The translations under genes were made by a program, and so were the position numbers. From Acidimicrobiaceae bacterium (GTDB lineage Bacteria; Actinomycetota; Acidimicrobiia; Acidimicrobiales; Ilumatobacteraceae): a stretch of DNA of 64,000 bases. The stretch spans positions 1 to 64,000 of the forward strand of contig JACJWF010000006.1 in assembly GCA_020637295.1 (NCBI GenBank). The letters run 5' to 3'. A model generated the notes under the pieces. That model saw nothing but the letters and a program-made list of their open reading frames with translations. It was not told where the DNA came from and did not search any database. The number at the start of each line of letters is the position of its first letter. Position 1 is the first letter of the stretch. Shown one piece after another: positions 48,542 to 57,800 of this stretch.

Positions 48542-48564
48542 GCGGCCGCCACGTGCCGGCCGCT
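48541..48564. terminator. Bidirectional hairpin between convergent genes
   Basis: AGCGGCCG (48541-48548) and CGGCCGCT (48557-48564) form an 8-bp perfect stem with an 8-nt loop. It spans the space between the tetR stop and the stop of the membrane protein gene. Confidence 0.55.
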
Positions 48565-49976
48565 CAAGGCGCGGTGCACAGTTCGGCGGTCAGAGCCGGG
48601 TCCGGCGCCACACCCGGCTGCACATGCAGCAGCCCCCGCCCCATCAGGTCCAGCACCAACTGGGCCGTCACCTGAGGGCTGAACCCGCCGGCGGGCTGGG
48701 CATCGAGGTGCAGCACCGTTCCCTCCGGGCAGCCCGTTGCCAGCACGACGGCCGTGGCCTCCACCCGCTGGCGGACCAAGCCGTTCCACGCCAGGAAGTC
48801 CGCGGCGTAGTCGCGTTCCGCCGGCACGGACAGGGCGAACGCCGCGGCGATCGCGGCGCAGGCCACCGCTGCACCCCACCGGCGACGGGCCGGGGCCGTG
48901 CCCACCAGCCGCGACCCCACGGCAACCAGCCCGGGGGCGGCGGCGAGCACCAGCGGCACACCCACGTTCTGCAGGTAGCGGTTGAAGTCCCGCCAGGCCA
49001 GACCGGGAATGCCGGCGCGGTTGTGGCTGATGCCGACGGCGACCACGACGGTCGCCACGAGCGCCCCGATGGCCAGGGCGCGACCACCAGGAGGCATCGT
49101 CCCCCATCGCAGCGCCGCAGCGGCGGCCGCCACGAACACCACCAGCACCGCCACACCCACCACGGCCCCGCCGCCCACCAACGCTCCGGCCGACCGGATC
49201 AGCAACCGGGCGGCGAACACCACCTGGTGCCCCGCCGAGGACGGAAACGGCGCCGGGCCCTGGTCGGTGAGCCCGAACCACCACACGAGAACGAGCGCGG
49301 CCGGCACCAGCGACACGAGGTGCCGCCAGGACCACACACGGCTGATCAGCACGGCCGCGAACACCAGGCCCACCACGCCGAAGCCGCTGTCCGCCAGGGT
49401 GGCCAGCAGCACCGCCAGGCCGACCCCGACGTCACGCATCCGGCTCGCCCGCCGGTCGATCACCAGGAGACCCGGGGTGAATGCTGCCGCCGCCGCCACC
49501 GTCGGGGACACCTGGATGGCGAACGTGAAGTTCTGCGACGCCGTGCCGAGGTAGACGAGGAGCGTCGCCGTCAGCGCGGCAGGCAGCACTGCCATCCCGG
49601 CCCGCTCGAACAGCGCAGCGAGCACCAACTGGAAGCCCGCGAGCGCGACGAGGAACAGCGCCACCACGAGCCAGTGGTCGTCGAACCCGAACCACAGCCC
49701 CTGCAGGCGGTAGATCGGGTCCTGGAGGAACCACAGGTGGGTGTTGAAGCCGGTCGTCATTCCATCCAGCGGTGCGCTGTGTACGACGCGGTCCACCATC
49801 GCCCACTCGTCGTAGAACAGGTAGGTGTGGCGCAGACGGCGCCACGCCCACCACCAGCCGAACAGCACCAGGCCGGTCCACGACGCCGCGCGGGCGCCCA
49901 ACGCCGGCCGGTTCGCCATCCGCCGCCAGAGTGCAACGGCAGGGCGACCACGCCACCGATCACGCCATGTCTCCAC
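48564..49976 (-). CDS. Polytopic membrane protein, possible GT-C-type glycosyltransferase
   Basis: The protein has 470 residues from a GTG, with about ten hydrophobic segments. An early extracytoplasmic loop holds YDEWAMVDRV after TYLF. An acidic pair at this place is typical of GT-C polyprenol-phosphate-sugar-dependent glycosyltransferases, but the rest is not clearly similar. The C terminus ends in a soluble segment with Cys and Pro. Alternatively it is one of the unknown membrane proteins common in actinobacteria. It is divergent from inhA (about 60 nt). I do not assign a function. Confidence 0.7.
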   Translation of the reverse strand: METWRDRWRGRPAVALWRRMANRPALGARAASWTGLVLFGWWWAWRRLRHTYLFYDEWAMVDRVVHSAPLDGMTTGFNTHLWFLQDPIYRLQGLWFGFDDHWLVVALFLVALAGFQLVLAALFERAGMAVLPAALTATLLVYLGTASQNFTFAIQVSPTVAAAAAFTPGLLVIDRRASRMRDVGVGLAVLLATLADSGFGVVGLVFAAVLISRVWSWRHLVSLVPAALVLVWWFGLTDQGPAPFPSSAGHQVVFAARLLIRSAGALVGGGAVVGVAVLVVFVAAAAAALRWGTMPPGGRALAIGALVATVVVAVGISHNRAGIPGLAWRDFNRYLQNVGVPLVLAAAPGLVAVGSRLVGTAPARRRWGAAVACAAIAAAFALSVPAERDYAADFLAWNGLVRQRVEATAVVLATGCPEGTVLHLDAQPAGGFSPQVTAQLVLDLMGRGLLHVQPGVAPDPALTAELCTAP

Positions 49977-50023
49977 CAGGCGGCGAGGTTACGCCGTAGA
50001 GCGGCGGCGCCGGGTCACCTGGC

Positions 50024-50029
50024 TACGAT
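50024..50029 (+). promoter_or_regulatory. Candidate -10 of inhA/fabI (leaderless)
   Basis: TACGAT lies 7 nt before the ATG at 50037. Confidence 0.5.
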
Positions 50030-50036
50030 CCCGGGC

Positions 50037-50804
50037 ATGGGTCTGCTCGACGGCAAGAAGATCGTGATCACCGGCGTCCTCACCGACGCCTCGCTGGCCT
50101 ACGGGGTGGCCGCGCTCGCCCAGCAGGAGGGCGCCGACATCGTGCTCACCGGCGCCGGGCGGGCCCTCAGCCTCACCCAGCGGACGGGCCGCAAGCTGCC
50201 CACCCCGGTGGACGTGTACGAGTTGGACGTCACCAACACGGACCACCTGGTGCAGGTGCGCGAGGCGCTGGCGGCGACGTGGGGGCGGGTCGACGGGGTG
50301 CTGCACAGCATCGGGTTCGCCCCCGAGGCCTGCCTCGGCGACGACTTCATGGCACCCCAGTGGGAGGACGTGTCCGTCGCCCTGCACATCAGCGCCTACT
50401 CGCTGAAGGCGCTGGCCGATGCGTTCGTGCCGCTGATGACCGCCGGTGGATCGTTCGTCGGCCTGGACTTCGACAACACCGTCGCCTGGCCCGCCTACAA
50501 CTGGATGGGTGTCGCCAAGAGCGCGCTGGAGAGCGTCAGCCGGTACCTGGCCAAAGAGCTCGGCCCGAAGGGCATCCGCTCCAACCTGGTGGCGGCCGGG
50601 CCGGTGAAGACCATGGCGGCCAAGAGCATCCCCGGCTTCAAGAAGTTCGAGGACGTGTGGGACGACCGCGCCCCGCTCGGCTGGGACGTCACCGATTCGT
50701 CGGCCGTTGCCAAGGCCTGCGTGGCCCTGCTCAGCGACTGGTTCCCGTCGACGACGGGCGAGGTCGTCCACGTCGACGGCGGCTACCACGCCACGGGTGC
50801 GTAG
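50037..50804 (+). CDS. inhA: Enoyl-[acyl-carrier-protein] reductase (InhA-like)
   Basis: This cytoplasmic SDR of 255 residues performs the last reduction of each fatty-acid elongation cycle with NADH. KKIVITGVLTDASLAYGVA is the FabI/InhA form of the nucleotide loop. SIGFAPEACLGDDF precedes the substrate region, and GLDFDNTVAWPAYNWMGVAKSALES contains the YX6K active site in an arrangement very close to mycobacterial InhA. GPVKTMAAKSIPGF is the substrate-binding loop. TACGAT 7 nt before the ATG suggests a leaderless message. It is followed 10 nt later by a DUF255 gene. Confidence 0.94.
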   Translation: MGLLDGKKIVITGVLTDASLAYGVAALAQQEGADIVLTGAGRALSLTQRTGRKLPTPVDVYELDVTNTDHLVQVREALAATWGRVDGVLHSIGFAPEACLGDDFMAPQWEDVSVALHISAYSLKALADAFVPLMTAGGSFVGLDFDNTVAWPAYNWMGVAKSALESVSRYLAKELGPKGIRSNLVAAGPVKTMAAKSIPGFKKFEDVWDDRAPLGWDVTDSSAVAKACVALLSDWFPSTTGEVVHVDGGYHATGA

Positions 50805-50807
50805 CCT
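50802..50807 (+). promoter_or_regulatory. Candidate -10 of the DUF255 gene (leaderless)
   Basis: TAGCCT starts in the stop codon of inhA and lies 7 nt before the GTG at 50815. Confidence 0.4.
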
Positions 50808-50814
50808 GCACTGG

Positions 50815-52791
50815 GTGAACCGCCTCGCCGGCGAGACCTCGCCATACCTCCGCCAACACCGCGACAACCCGGTGGACTGGTACCCATGGGGTGCCGATGC
50901 CTTCGCCGCTGCCCGGGACCGCAATGTGCCGATCCTCCTCTCCGTGGGCTACTCGGCCTGCCACTGGTGCCATGTGATGGCCCACGAATGCTTCGAGGAC
51001 GCCGCCACCGCGGACCTGATGAACCGGCTGTTCGTCAACGTCAAGGTGGACCGCGAGGAGCGGCCGGACGTAGACGCCATCTACATGGAGGCAGTCCAGG
51101 CGATGACGGGCCGCGGTGGCTGGCCGATGACCGTCTTCCTCACCCCGGCGGGTGAGCCGTTCTTCGGTGGCACGTACTTCCCGCGCGACCAGTTCACCCA
51201 GCTGATGACCGCCATCGACGACGTGTGGCGCAACCGGCCGGCCGACATCCAGCAGAACGTCACGGCACTGGTGGAGGCCCTTCGCCGCAGCGAGCAGGTC
51301 GGCCCGGCCGCCAGCGCCCCCGACGCTGCGCTGGTCGACCAGGCGGTGCAGCAACTGCTGGCCCACCACGACGCGACGTGGGGCGGGTTCGGCGGGGCCC
51401 CGAAGTTCCCGTCCACGATGAACCTCGACCTGCTGCTACGCCGGGTGACGGCGACGGGCGACCCTGCCGCGCAGCAGGCGGTCGTCACCACCCTGGACGC
51501 CATGGCCAGCGGCGGCATGTACGACCACATCGGCGGCGGGTTCGCCCGCTACTCCGTGGACGACCGCTGGCTGGTCCCCCACTTCGAGAAGATGTTGTAC
51601 GACCAGGCACTGCTGGTGCGGGCGTACACCCACGCTGCGATCGCCCTCGACATGCCGCGCTACCGCCAGGTGGTGGAGGAGACTGTGGACTATGTGCTCC
51701 GCGACCTCCGCCACCACGGCGGCGGCTTCTACTCGGCGGAGGACGCGGACTCCCCCGACGAGCACGGCCACGGCCACGAAGGCCTGTTCCACACGTTCAC
51801 CCCGGCCGAGGTGCAGGCCGCGCTCGGGGCAGATGCGCCCGCTGCACTGGCCTGGTGGGGCATCACCGAGGCCGGCAACTTCGAGGGCCGGTCGATCCCC
51901 AACCGGCTGGAGCACCGCGGCGACTGGGCCCGTCCCGCCGAGATCGAGGCGCTGCGGCAACGGCTGTTCGATGCCCGGGCCCAGCGGCCCCGGCCCGGCC
52001 TGGACGACAAGGTCCTCACGGAGTGGAACGGCTTGCTGCTGGCGTCATTGTGCGAGGCCGCGGCAGCCTTCGACCGGGCGGACTGGGCGGCGGCGGCAGT
52101 GGCCAACGGCGAGTTCCTCCTCCGCGAACTGCGCGGCCCGGACGGCCGGTGGTTCCGCTCCTGGCATGCCGACGGCACTCCCCCCGCCCGCCACATGGCG
52201 CTCGCCGCCGACCACGCCTGCCTGGTGGACGGCTTCACCCGGTTGGCCGAACTCACCGGCCAGGCACGGTGGATCGACGCCGCCTGCAGCGCGGCCGACA
52301 CCCTCCTCGACCACTTCTGGGACACGACGCGGGGCGGCCTGTTCACCACACCGGACGACGGCGAGCGCCTGGTGGCCCGCCAGAAGGAACTGCTGGACAA
52401 CGCCACCCCGTCGGCCAATAGCACGGCGGCGGTGGCGCTGCTCCGCCTGGCGGCCCTCACCGGCCAGCGCCGCTACGCCAACCAGGCCGACCAGATCCTC
52501 CTGCTTCTCGCCAGGGTGATGCCCCAGGCCCTCACGGCGTTCGGCCAGGCACTGGCCGCAGTCGCGCTCCGCGCCGCCGGCACCGCCGAGATCGTCATCA
52601 CCGGCGACCGGCCGGATCTGCTCGCCGAGGTCCGCGGCCGCTGGCTGCCCGATGCCGTGCTCGCCTGGGGCGAGCCCTACGACAGCCCCCTGTGGGAGGG
52701 CCGCCCGGAGGGGCTGGCCTTCGTCTGCCGCGACCACACGTGCCAACTCCCGGCGGCCACTCCCGGCGATCTGGCCGCTCAACTCGCCTGA
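50815..52791 (+). CDS. Thioredoxin-domain protein of the DUF255/YyaL (spermatogenesis-associated 20-like) family
   Basis: The protein has 658 residues. VNRLAGETSPYLRQHRDNPV is the standard N terminus, so the GTG at 50815 is chosen. The N-terminal DUF255 thioredoxin-like domain (about 1-165) has SVGYSACHWCHVMAHECFED with CxxC. The rest is an alpha/alpha toroid like N-acylglucosamine 2-epimerases (GGMYDHIGGGFARYSVD, WLVPHFEKMLYDQALL). The molecular role of the family is unknown, although it is widespread. It is cotranscribed with or next to inhA. Confidence 0.93.
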   Translation: MNRLAGETSPYLRQHRDNPVDWYPWGADAFAAARDRNVPILLSVGYSACHWCHVMAHECFEDAATADLMNRLFVNVKVDREERPDVDAIYMEAVQAMTGRGGWPMTVFLTPAGEPFFGGTYFPRDQFTQLMTAIDDVWRNRPADIQQNVTALVEALRRSEQVGPAASAPDAALVDQAVQQLLAHHDATWGGFGGAPKFPSTMNLDLLLRRVTATGDPAAQQAVVTTLDAMASGGMYDHIGGGFARYSVDDRWLVPHFEKMLYDQALLVRAYTHAAIALDMPRYRQVVEETVDYVLRDLRHHGGGFYSAEDADSPDEHGHGHEGLFHTFTPAEVQAALGADAPAALAWWGITEAGNFEGRSIPNRLEHRGDWARPAEIEALRQRLFDARAQRPRPGLDDKVLTEWNGLLLASLCEAAAAFDRADWAAAAVANGEFLLRELRGPDGRWFRSWHADGTPPARHMALAADHACLVDGFTRLAELTGQARWIDAACSAADTLLDHFWDTTRGGLFTTPDDGERLVARQKELLDNATPSANSTAAVALLRLAALTGQRRYANQADQILLLLARVMPQALTAFGQALAAVALRAAGTAEIVITGDRPDLLAEVRGRWLPDAVLAWGEPYDSPLWEGRPEGLAFVCRDHTCQLPAATPGDLAAQLA

Positions 52792-52889
52792 GGTGCGCGA
52801 GGATTCATGTCAACCTCGCGCCCACTGGTGTGCGTCGAGCTGATGGGCAACGCGCCCGCCACCCCCAGGAAGACAAGGAAGTACCACGG

Positions 52890-53393
52890 ATGATCCGCCG
52901 CCGACTGCTCACTGCCGGCCTCGTTGCCGCCAGCCTGCTGTCCGTCGCCGCCTGTAGCGACGACGACAACAAGATCACCATCCCTCAGGTCACCAACCCC
53001 GCGGGAGGGGACATCACCCTGCCCAGCGGCGGCGGCGACCTGCCCGTCACCATCCCCAACGTGCCCGGCGTGCCGGCCGAGTGCATGGAGATCATCAACG
53101 CCATGAGCGCTGCCGGCATGGCCGCCGCCGGCCAGGGCGACATGGCCCAGGCTGCGGCCTACATGCAGGGCCTGGTGGCCGCCGTGCCGGACGAGCTGAA
53201 GGCTGATGCCCAGATCTTCGCCGACGCGTACGCCGGCTGGCTGACGGTGCTGGCCCAGTACAACAACGACTTCACCCAGGCGATGACCGATCCCGCCGCC
53301 CAGCAGGCGATGATGGCGCTCAGCACCCCCGAGGTCGAGGCCGCCAGCCAGCGCCTGGGCGACTACATGGAGGCAACCTGCCCGAACTCCTGA
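52890..53393 (+). CDS. Secreted lipoprotein of unknown function
   Basis: The protein has 167 residues. Signal MIRRRLLTAGLVAASLLSV leads to lipobox SVAAC (Cys near residue 22). A short Asp-rich and Gly/Pro-rich linker follows, then a helical domain of about 100 residues (MEIINAMSAAGMAAAGQGDM, LVAAVPDELKADAQIFADAYAGWL). Two cysteines, one at CMEI and one in ATCPNS at the end, may pair. AAGGAA lies 9 nt before the ATG. No family was recognised. Confidence 0.82.
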   Translation: MIRRRLLTAGLVAASLLSVAACSDDDNKITIPQVTNPAGGDITLPSGGGDLPVTIPNVPGVPAECMEIINAMSAAGMAAAGQGDMAQAAAYMQGLVAAVPDELKADAQIFADAYAGWLTVLAQYNNDFTQAMTDPAAQQAMMALSTPEVEAASQRLGDYMEATCPNS

Positions 53394-53411
53394 CGGGTTC
53401 GAGGCACCCGG

Positions 53412-53975
53412 CTACCAGCGCCCACGGTGGAGCACGTCCGCCGTGGGCCGCCGGGCAATCGTGGTGGGCGAACCGCTCGGCGCCTCGCCGTGGGCCCGGT
53501 GCCCCAGTGCCACCGCGCCCACGGGCGTGACGGTGGACGGAACGCCGGCGTCGTCCAGCGCGGCCCGGGCTTCGCCGAACAGGCCGAACCACAGGGCGCC
53601 CAGCCCATGGGCCTCGGCCAGCAGCAGCAGGTTCTGCACCGCCATCGCCGTGTCCGTGAGCCAGTACGGCACCGGCCAGTTGGCGGCGTCCTCCAGCCCG
53701 TGGCCGGCCTTGTCCGCAGCCGAGTAGCGGGCGGTGTAGGCCGCCGCCTCGGCGAGCGCCACCACCAGCACCGGCGCCTGCAACACCCCCGGCTGGGTGC
53801 CGGCGAACCAGCCGCCGGCACCGGAGACCTGCCAGAAGCGGGCCAGATCGTCGCCCTGGAGCACCAGGAAGTGCACACCCTGGCTGAACCCTGCCGAGGG
53901 CGCGCGCAGCGCTGTGGCCAGCAGATCGGCCAGCAGGTGTTCGGGCAGCGGAGAAGGGTCGAACGTGCGCGTCAT
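53412..53975 (-). CDS. Nitroreductase family protein (short, N-terminal start uncertain)
   Basis: The protein has 187 residues from the ATG at 53975. It has TRTFDPSPLPEHLLADLLATALRAPSAGFSQG (family motif LRAPSAGFSQG), then AMAVQNLLLLAEAHGLGALWFGL and GVPSTVTPVGAVALGH. Homology-like sequence continues upstream (LEAIIRRRRM) to the end of the preceding gene, but no ATG, GTG or TTG is in frame there. Either translation starts at a rare codon near 54018 or the N terminus is shortened. FMN binding by the R-R-R segment would be lost in the short form. Confidence 0.8.
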   Translation of the reverse strand: MTRTFDPSPLPEHLLADLLATALRAPSAGFSQGVHFLVLQGDDLARFWQVSGAGGWFAGTQPGVLQAPVLVVALAEAAAYTARYSAADKAGHGLEDAANWPVPYWLTDTAMAVQNLLLLAEAHGLGALWFGLFGEARAALDDAGVPSTVTPVGAVALGHRAHGEAPSGSPTTIARRPTADVLHRGRW

Positions 53976-54013
53976 CCGCCGACGGCGGATGATCGCCTCG
54001 AGTGAGCCGTCGC

Positions 54014-54670
54014 TCAGCGGGACCCCAGCGTGAGCAGATCCTCGGCCATCACCCAGCCGTGGATGATCAACGAGCCACCCTTGGCCACCTTGACGCCGCT
54101 GAACAGCGGGGCCACCTCGGCCTTGATCTTCTCCGGCTTCAGGCACTCGTGGTCGATGAACCCACCCTGGCCATTGGTGGCCACCACGAACGACTTCTCG
54201 TCGTAATGGCTGTCCACGCCGAACCGCTTCGCCAGGCGGCGACCCCAGGCTCGTTCCTCGCCGACGGCGCGATGGCCGGGCCGGGGAATGAGGTCGTCGA
54301 CCTGCTTGAAGGCTTCCAGGCCGTCGGGGGCGACCAGCCGCGAGCCGACCACGACATCCTCGTCGGGGAAGGCCATGAGCGCCCGGTGGTACGCCTCGGC
54401 CATCAGCCCCTTCAACACCTGCTCGCGCCTGCTGGTGCGCTTGACGCTCATCAGCCCGAGCAGTACGCACGGGGTGCCGCCGATGCGCTCCAGCGTGGAG
54501 AACGTGAACCCGACCAGCTTGTCGCCGTCGCGGGACGTGGTGCTGAGCACCCAATCCTCCTTGGCCTTCGACAGCACGCCGATGTCGAAGGCGCCACCCA
54601 TCGAGGCCATCTCGTCGAGATCACCGTCCGTGAGCGCCGCGCTGTCCCTGGTTCCCACCTGGAATGGCAT
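54014..54670 (-). CDS. Hypothetical protein, possible GNAT-like fold
   Basis: The protein has 218 residues from the ATG at 54670, chosen because GGGGAG lies 9 nt upstream; an ATG 27 nt further up is less likely. WVLSTTSRDGDKLVGFTFSTLERIGGTPCVLLGLMSV, read in parts (LVGFTFSTLERI, PCVLLGLMSVK), looks like the central strands of an N-acetyltransferase, and RREQVLKGLMAEAYHRALM like its following helix. No clear acetyl-CoA loop was seen, so the function is unassigned. It overlaps the start region of the next nitroreductase frame. Confidence 0.72.
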   Translation of the reverse strand: MPFQVGTRDSAALTDGDLDEMASMGGAFDIGVLSKAKEDWVLSTTSRDGDKLVGFTFSTLERIGGTPCVLLGLMSVKRTSRREQVLKGLMAEAYHRALMAFPDEDVVVGSRLVAPDGLEAFKQVDDLIPRPGHRAVGEERAWGRRLAKRFGVDSHYDEKSFVVATNGQGGFIDHECLKPEKIKAEVAPLFSGVKVAKGGSLIIHGWVMAEDLLTLGSR

Positions 54671-54774
54671 TCCGTGAAGCTCCCCTGTCGAGTCCATGGC
54701 GCCGGGCCGTGGCCCGATGGCGCGACTTGAGGTTCCTATTCTGCCAGGAAACCGGCCGGATCGCTGCCCTGGAG

Positions 54775-54796
54775 TGTGACGGGCTGGTCACAGCCC
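54775..54796 (-). terminator. Weak candidate terminator of dnaE
   Basis: TGTGAC (54775-54780) and GTCACA (54787-54792) pair, and an alternative GGGCT/AGCCC pair overlaps them. It lies shortly after the dnaE stop. Stem length is small. Confidence 0.3.
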
Positions 54797-54809
54797 TGCA
54801 TCGCCCCGG

Positions 54810-57800
54810 TCAGAGCACCACGGCGTCGTGCCCCAGCGCCATCCGCAACTCGCCCACCACCCGGTCCAGATCCACGCAGAACTCGTCGGCGAGGCGCAGC
54901 ACCTTGCCCTGCCCGATGTGCAGGTAGACCGGCGATTCGCCGGGGTGCTCGCGGAGGATCTTGCGGATCTGGTGGATCTTCAACTCGGTCAGCGAGGTGG
55001 CCGGCACCCGCAGCCGCAACGGCGCCGCCGACGCGGTGTCCAGGCCCTCGATGATCTGCACGTCCTGGGCCATGAACCCCAGACGCGATTCGTCGCGGCG
55101 GTCGATTCGGCCACGGACCGTGACGATGGCGTCGTCGACCAACTTGTGGCCCTGCTCCAGCAGCACCCGCGGGAACACGGTGACCTCGATGGAGGAGTCC
55201 AGGTCCTCGAGCACAAAGACGGCCATCTGGTCGCCCTTCTTGGTGAACTTGCGGGCCAGGTTGGTGATCAGCCCGCCGAGGACGACAACCGCGCCGTCCT
55301 CCTTCTCCGCGGCGTCGGCGACGGTGCACTCCACCTTGCGCCGCAGCGCTGCCTCCACGCCGAGGAGCGGGTGATCGCTGACGTACAGCCCGAGCATCTC
55401 CTTCTCGAACTTCAGCCGGTCGCTCTTGTCGAACTCCACGGCCGGGATGGCGATCCGCTCGTCGAACCCGCCATCGCCCCCACCCATGTCGCCGAACAGG
55501 CTCATCACGCCCTGGTCGCGCTCTCGGCGGCGCACCACCGTGGTGTCGATGATCTGCTCGAACACCATCAGGAGCCCTTTGCGCGGATGGCCCAGCGAGT
55601 CGAACGCGCCGGCCTTGATGAGGGACTCCACGGTGCGCTTGTTGAGCACGGGCTCGGGCACCCGCTCGGCGAAGTCGTGGAACGAGTCGAACGGCCCGTT
55701 GGCCTCACGCTCCTTCAGCAGCAGTTCCACCAGGCCCTCGCCCACATTGCGGATGGCGGAGAGGCCGAACGTGATGGCCCCCGGGCTGCCGGGCGGCAAC
55801 TCCACGTCCACGGGCACCTCTGCCGGACCGAGCGCGGCGAAGTCGGTGACCGAGCGGTTGATGTCCGGGGTGAGCACCTTCACCGACATCGCCCGGGCGT
55901 CGCTGAGGTACACCGCGGCCTTGTCCAGGTTGCTCTTGACGCTGGTGAGCAGGCAGGCCAGGTACTCCACCGGGTAGTGGGCCTTCAGGTAGGCCGTCTG
56001 GTAGGTGACCAGGCCGTAGCCGTAGCTGTGGCTCTTGTTGAAGGCGTAGTCGGCGAACTTGGCGATGACGTCGAACAACTGCTCGCCGAGCGCCCGGCCG
56101 TAGCCCTGCTGCTCGCAGCCCTCCTCGAAGCTGCTGCGCTCCTTGGCCATCACTTCGCGGCTCTTCTTGCCCATCGCCTTGCGCAGGGAGTCCGCTTCGG
56201 CCAGCGAGTACCCGGCGAACTTCTGCGCCACGCGCATGACGCTCTCCTGGTAGATCATCAGGCCGTACGTGTCGGCCAGCAGTTCCATGGCGTCGGGGTG
56301 GAAGTAGCTGACCTCCTGCCGAGCGTTCTTGCGGTCGGCGTAGTCGTAGTGCATGTTGGCACTCATCGGCCCCGGCCGGTAGAGCGCGATGAGGGCGCCG
56401 ACGTCGTCGAAGGTGGTGGGCGCCATCGAGCGCAGCAACGCCCGCATCGGCGGGGACTCCAGCTGGAACACACCCAGCGTGTCGCCACGGCCGAGCAGTT
56501 CGAACACCTTCGGGTCGTCCAGGCGGACGGCGTCGATCTCGAACTCGGGGTCCTTGGTGGCCCGCACCATGTTCTCGGTGTCGGTGATGACGTCCAGGTT
56601 GCGCAGGCCCAGGAAGTCCATCTTCAGCAGGCCCAGTTCCTCCACGCCGTGCATTTCGAACTGGGTGACCATCGGGGCGTCGGCAGGGTTCTGCCCGGCC
56701 TCCGGCTTGCGCTGGATCGGCAGGTAGGTGGTGAGGGGGTCCTTGGTGATCACCACGGCGGCGGCGTGGATGCCGTCACTGCGCTTCAGACCCTCCAGGC
56801 CCTTGGCGACGTCCACCACCCGCTTCACGTCCGGGTCGGCGTCGTACATGGCCCGCAGCTCGGCAGCCGCCTTGTAGCCGTCGGCGTACTTCGGGTGCTC
56901 CTCGAAGCAGTACTTCAGCGGGGTGTCACGGCCCATCACCAACGGCGGCATGGCCTTGGCGACCTTGTCGCCCACGCCGTACGGGTAGCCGAGCACGCGG
57001 GCGGCGTCGCGCACGGCGTTGCGCGCCTTGATGGTGCCGAACGTGATGATCTGGGCCACATGGTCGCGGCCGTAGGTCTCCGCGGCGTAGCGGATCATCT
57101 CGTCCCGGTAGCGGGAGTCGAAGTCCATGTCGATGTCCGGCATGGAGATGCGACTGGGGTTGAGGAACCGTTCGAACAGCAGGTCGTACTTGATCGGGTC
57201 CAGCTCGGTGATCCGCAGGCAGTAGGCCACCGCGCAGCCGGCGGCCGACCCACGGCCCGGCCCGACCCGGATGCCGGTGCTCTTGGCGTGGGCGATGAGG
57301 TCGCCGACGATCAGGAAGTAGCTGGCGAACCCCATGTTCTTGATGACCTGGAGCTCGTACGCGACGCGCTCCACGACCGCGTTGGGCAGGACCTCACCCC
57401 ACCGCATCTTGGCCCCTTCCCACGTGAGGTGGTCCAGGTAGGCGGCGTCGTCCTCGAACTGCGCCGGACGCTTGGGGAAGTTGGGCAACTGCGGTTTGCC
57501 GAACTCGATGCTGACGTCGGCGCGCTCGGCCACCCAGAGCGTGTTGTCGCATGCCTCGGGGAAGTCGCGGAACAGGTAGCGCATCTCGGCCGCGGTCTTC
57601 AGGTAGTGCTCCGTGCCCTCGAACTTGAACCGCTTCGGGTCGCTGAGGTTGGCGCCGGTCTGCACGCACAGCAGCGCGTCGTGCGCCTCGTGGTCGTCGC
57701 GGTGGACGTAGTGGGAGTCGTTGGTGGCGATGATCGGCGCGCCGATCCGCCGGGCGATCTCGATGAGCGTGGGATTGGTGTCGCGCTGCGCCTGGAGGCC

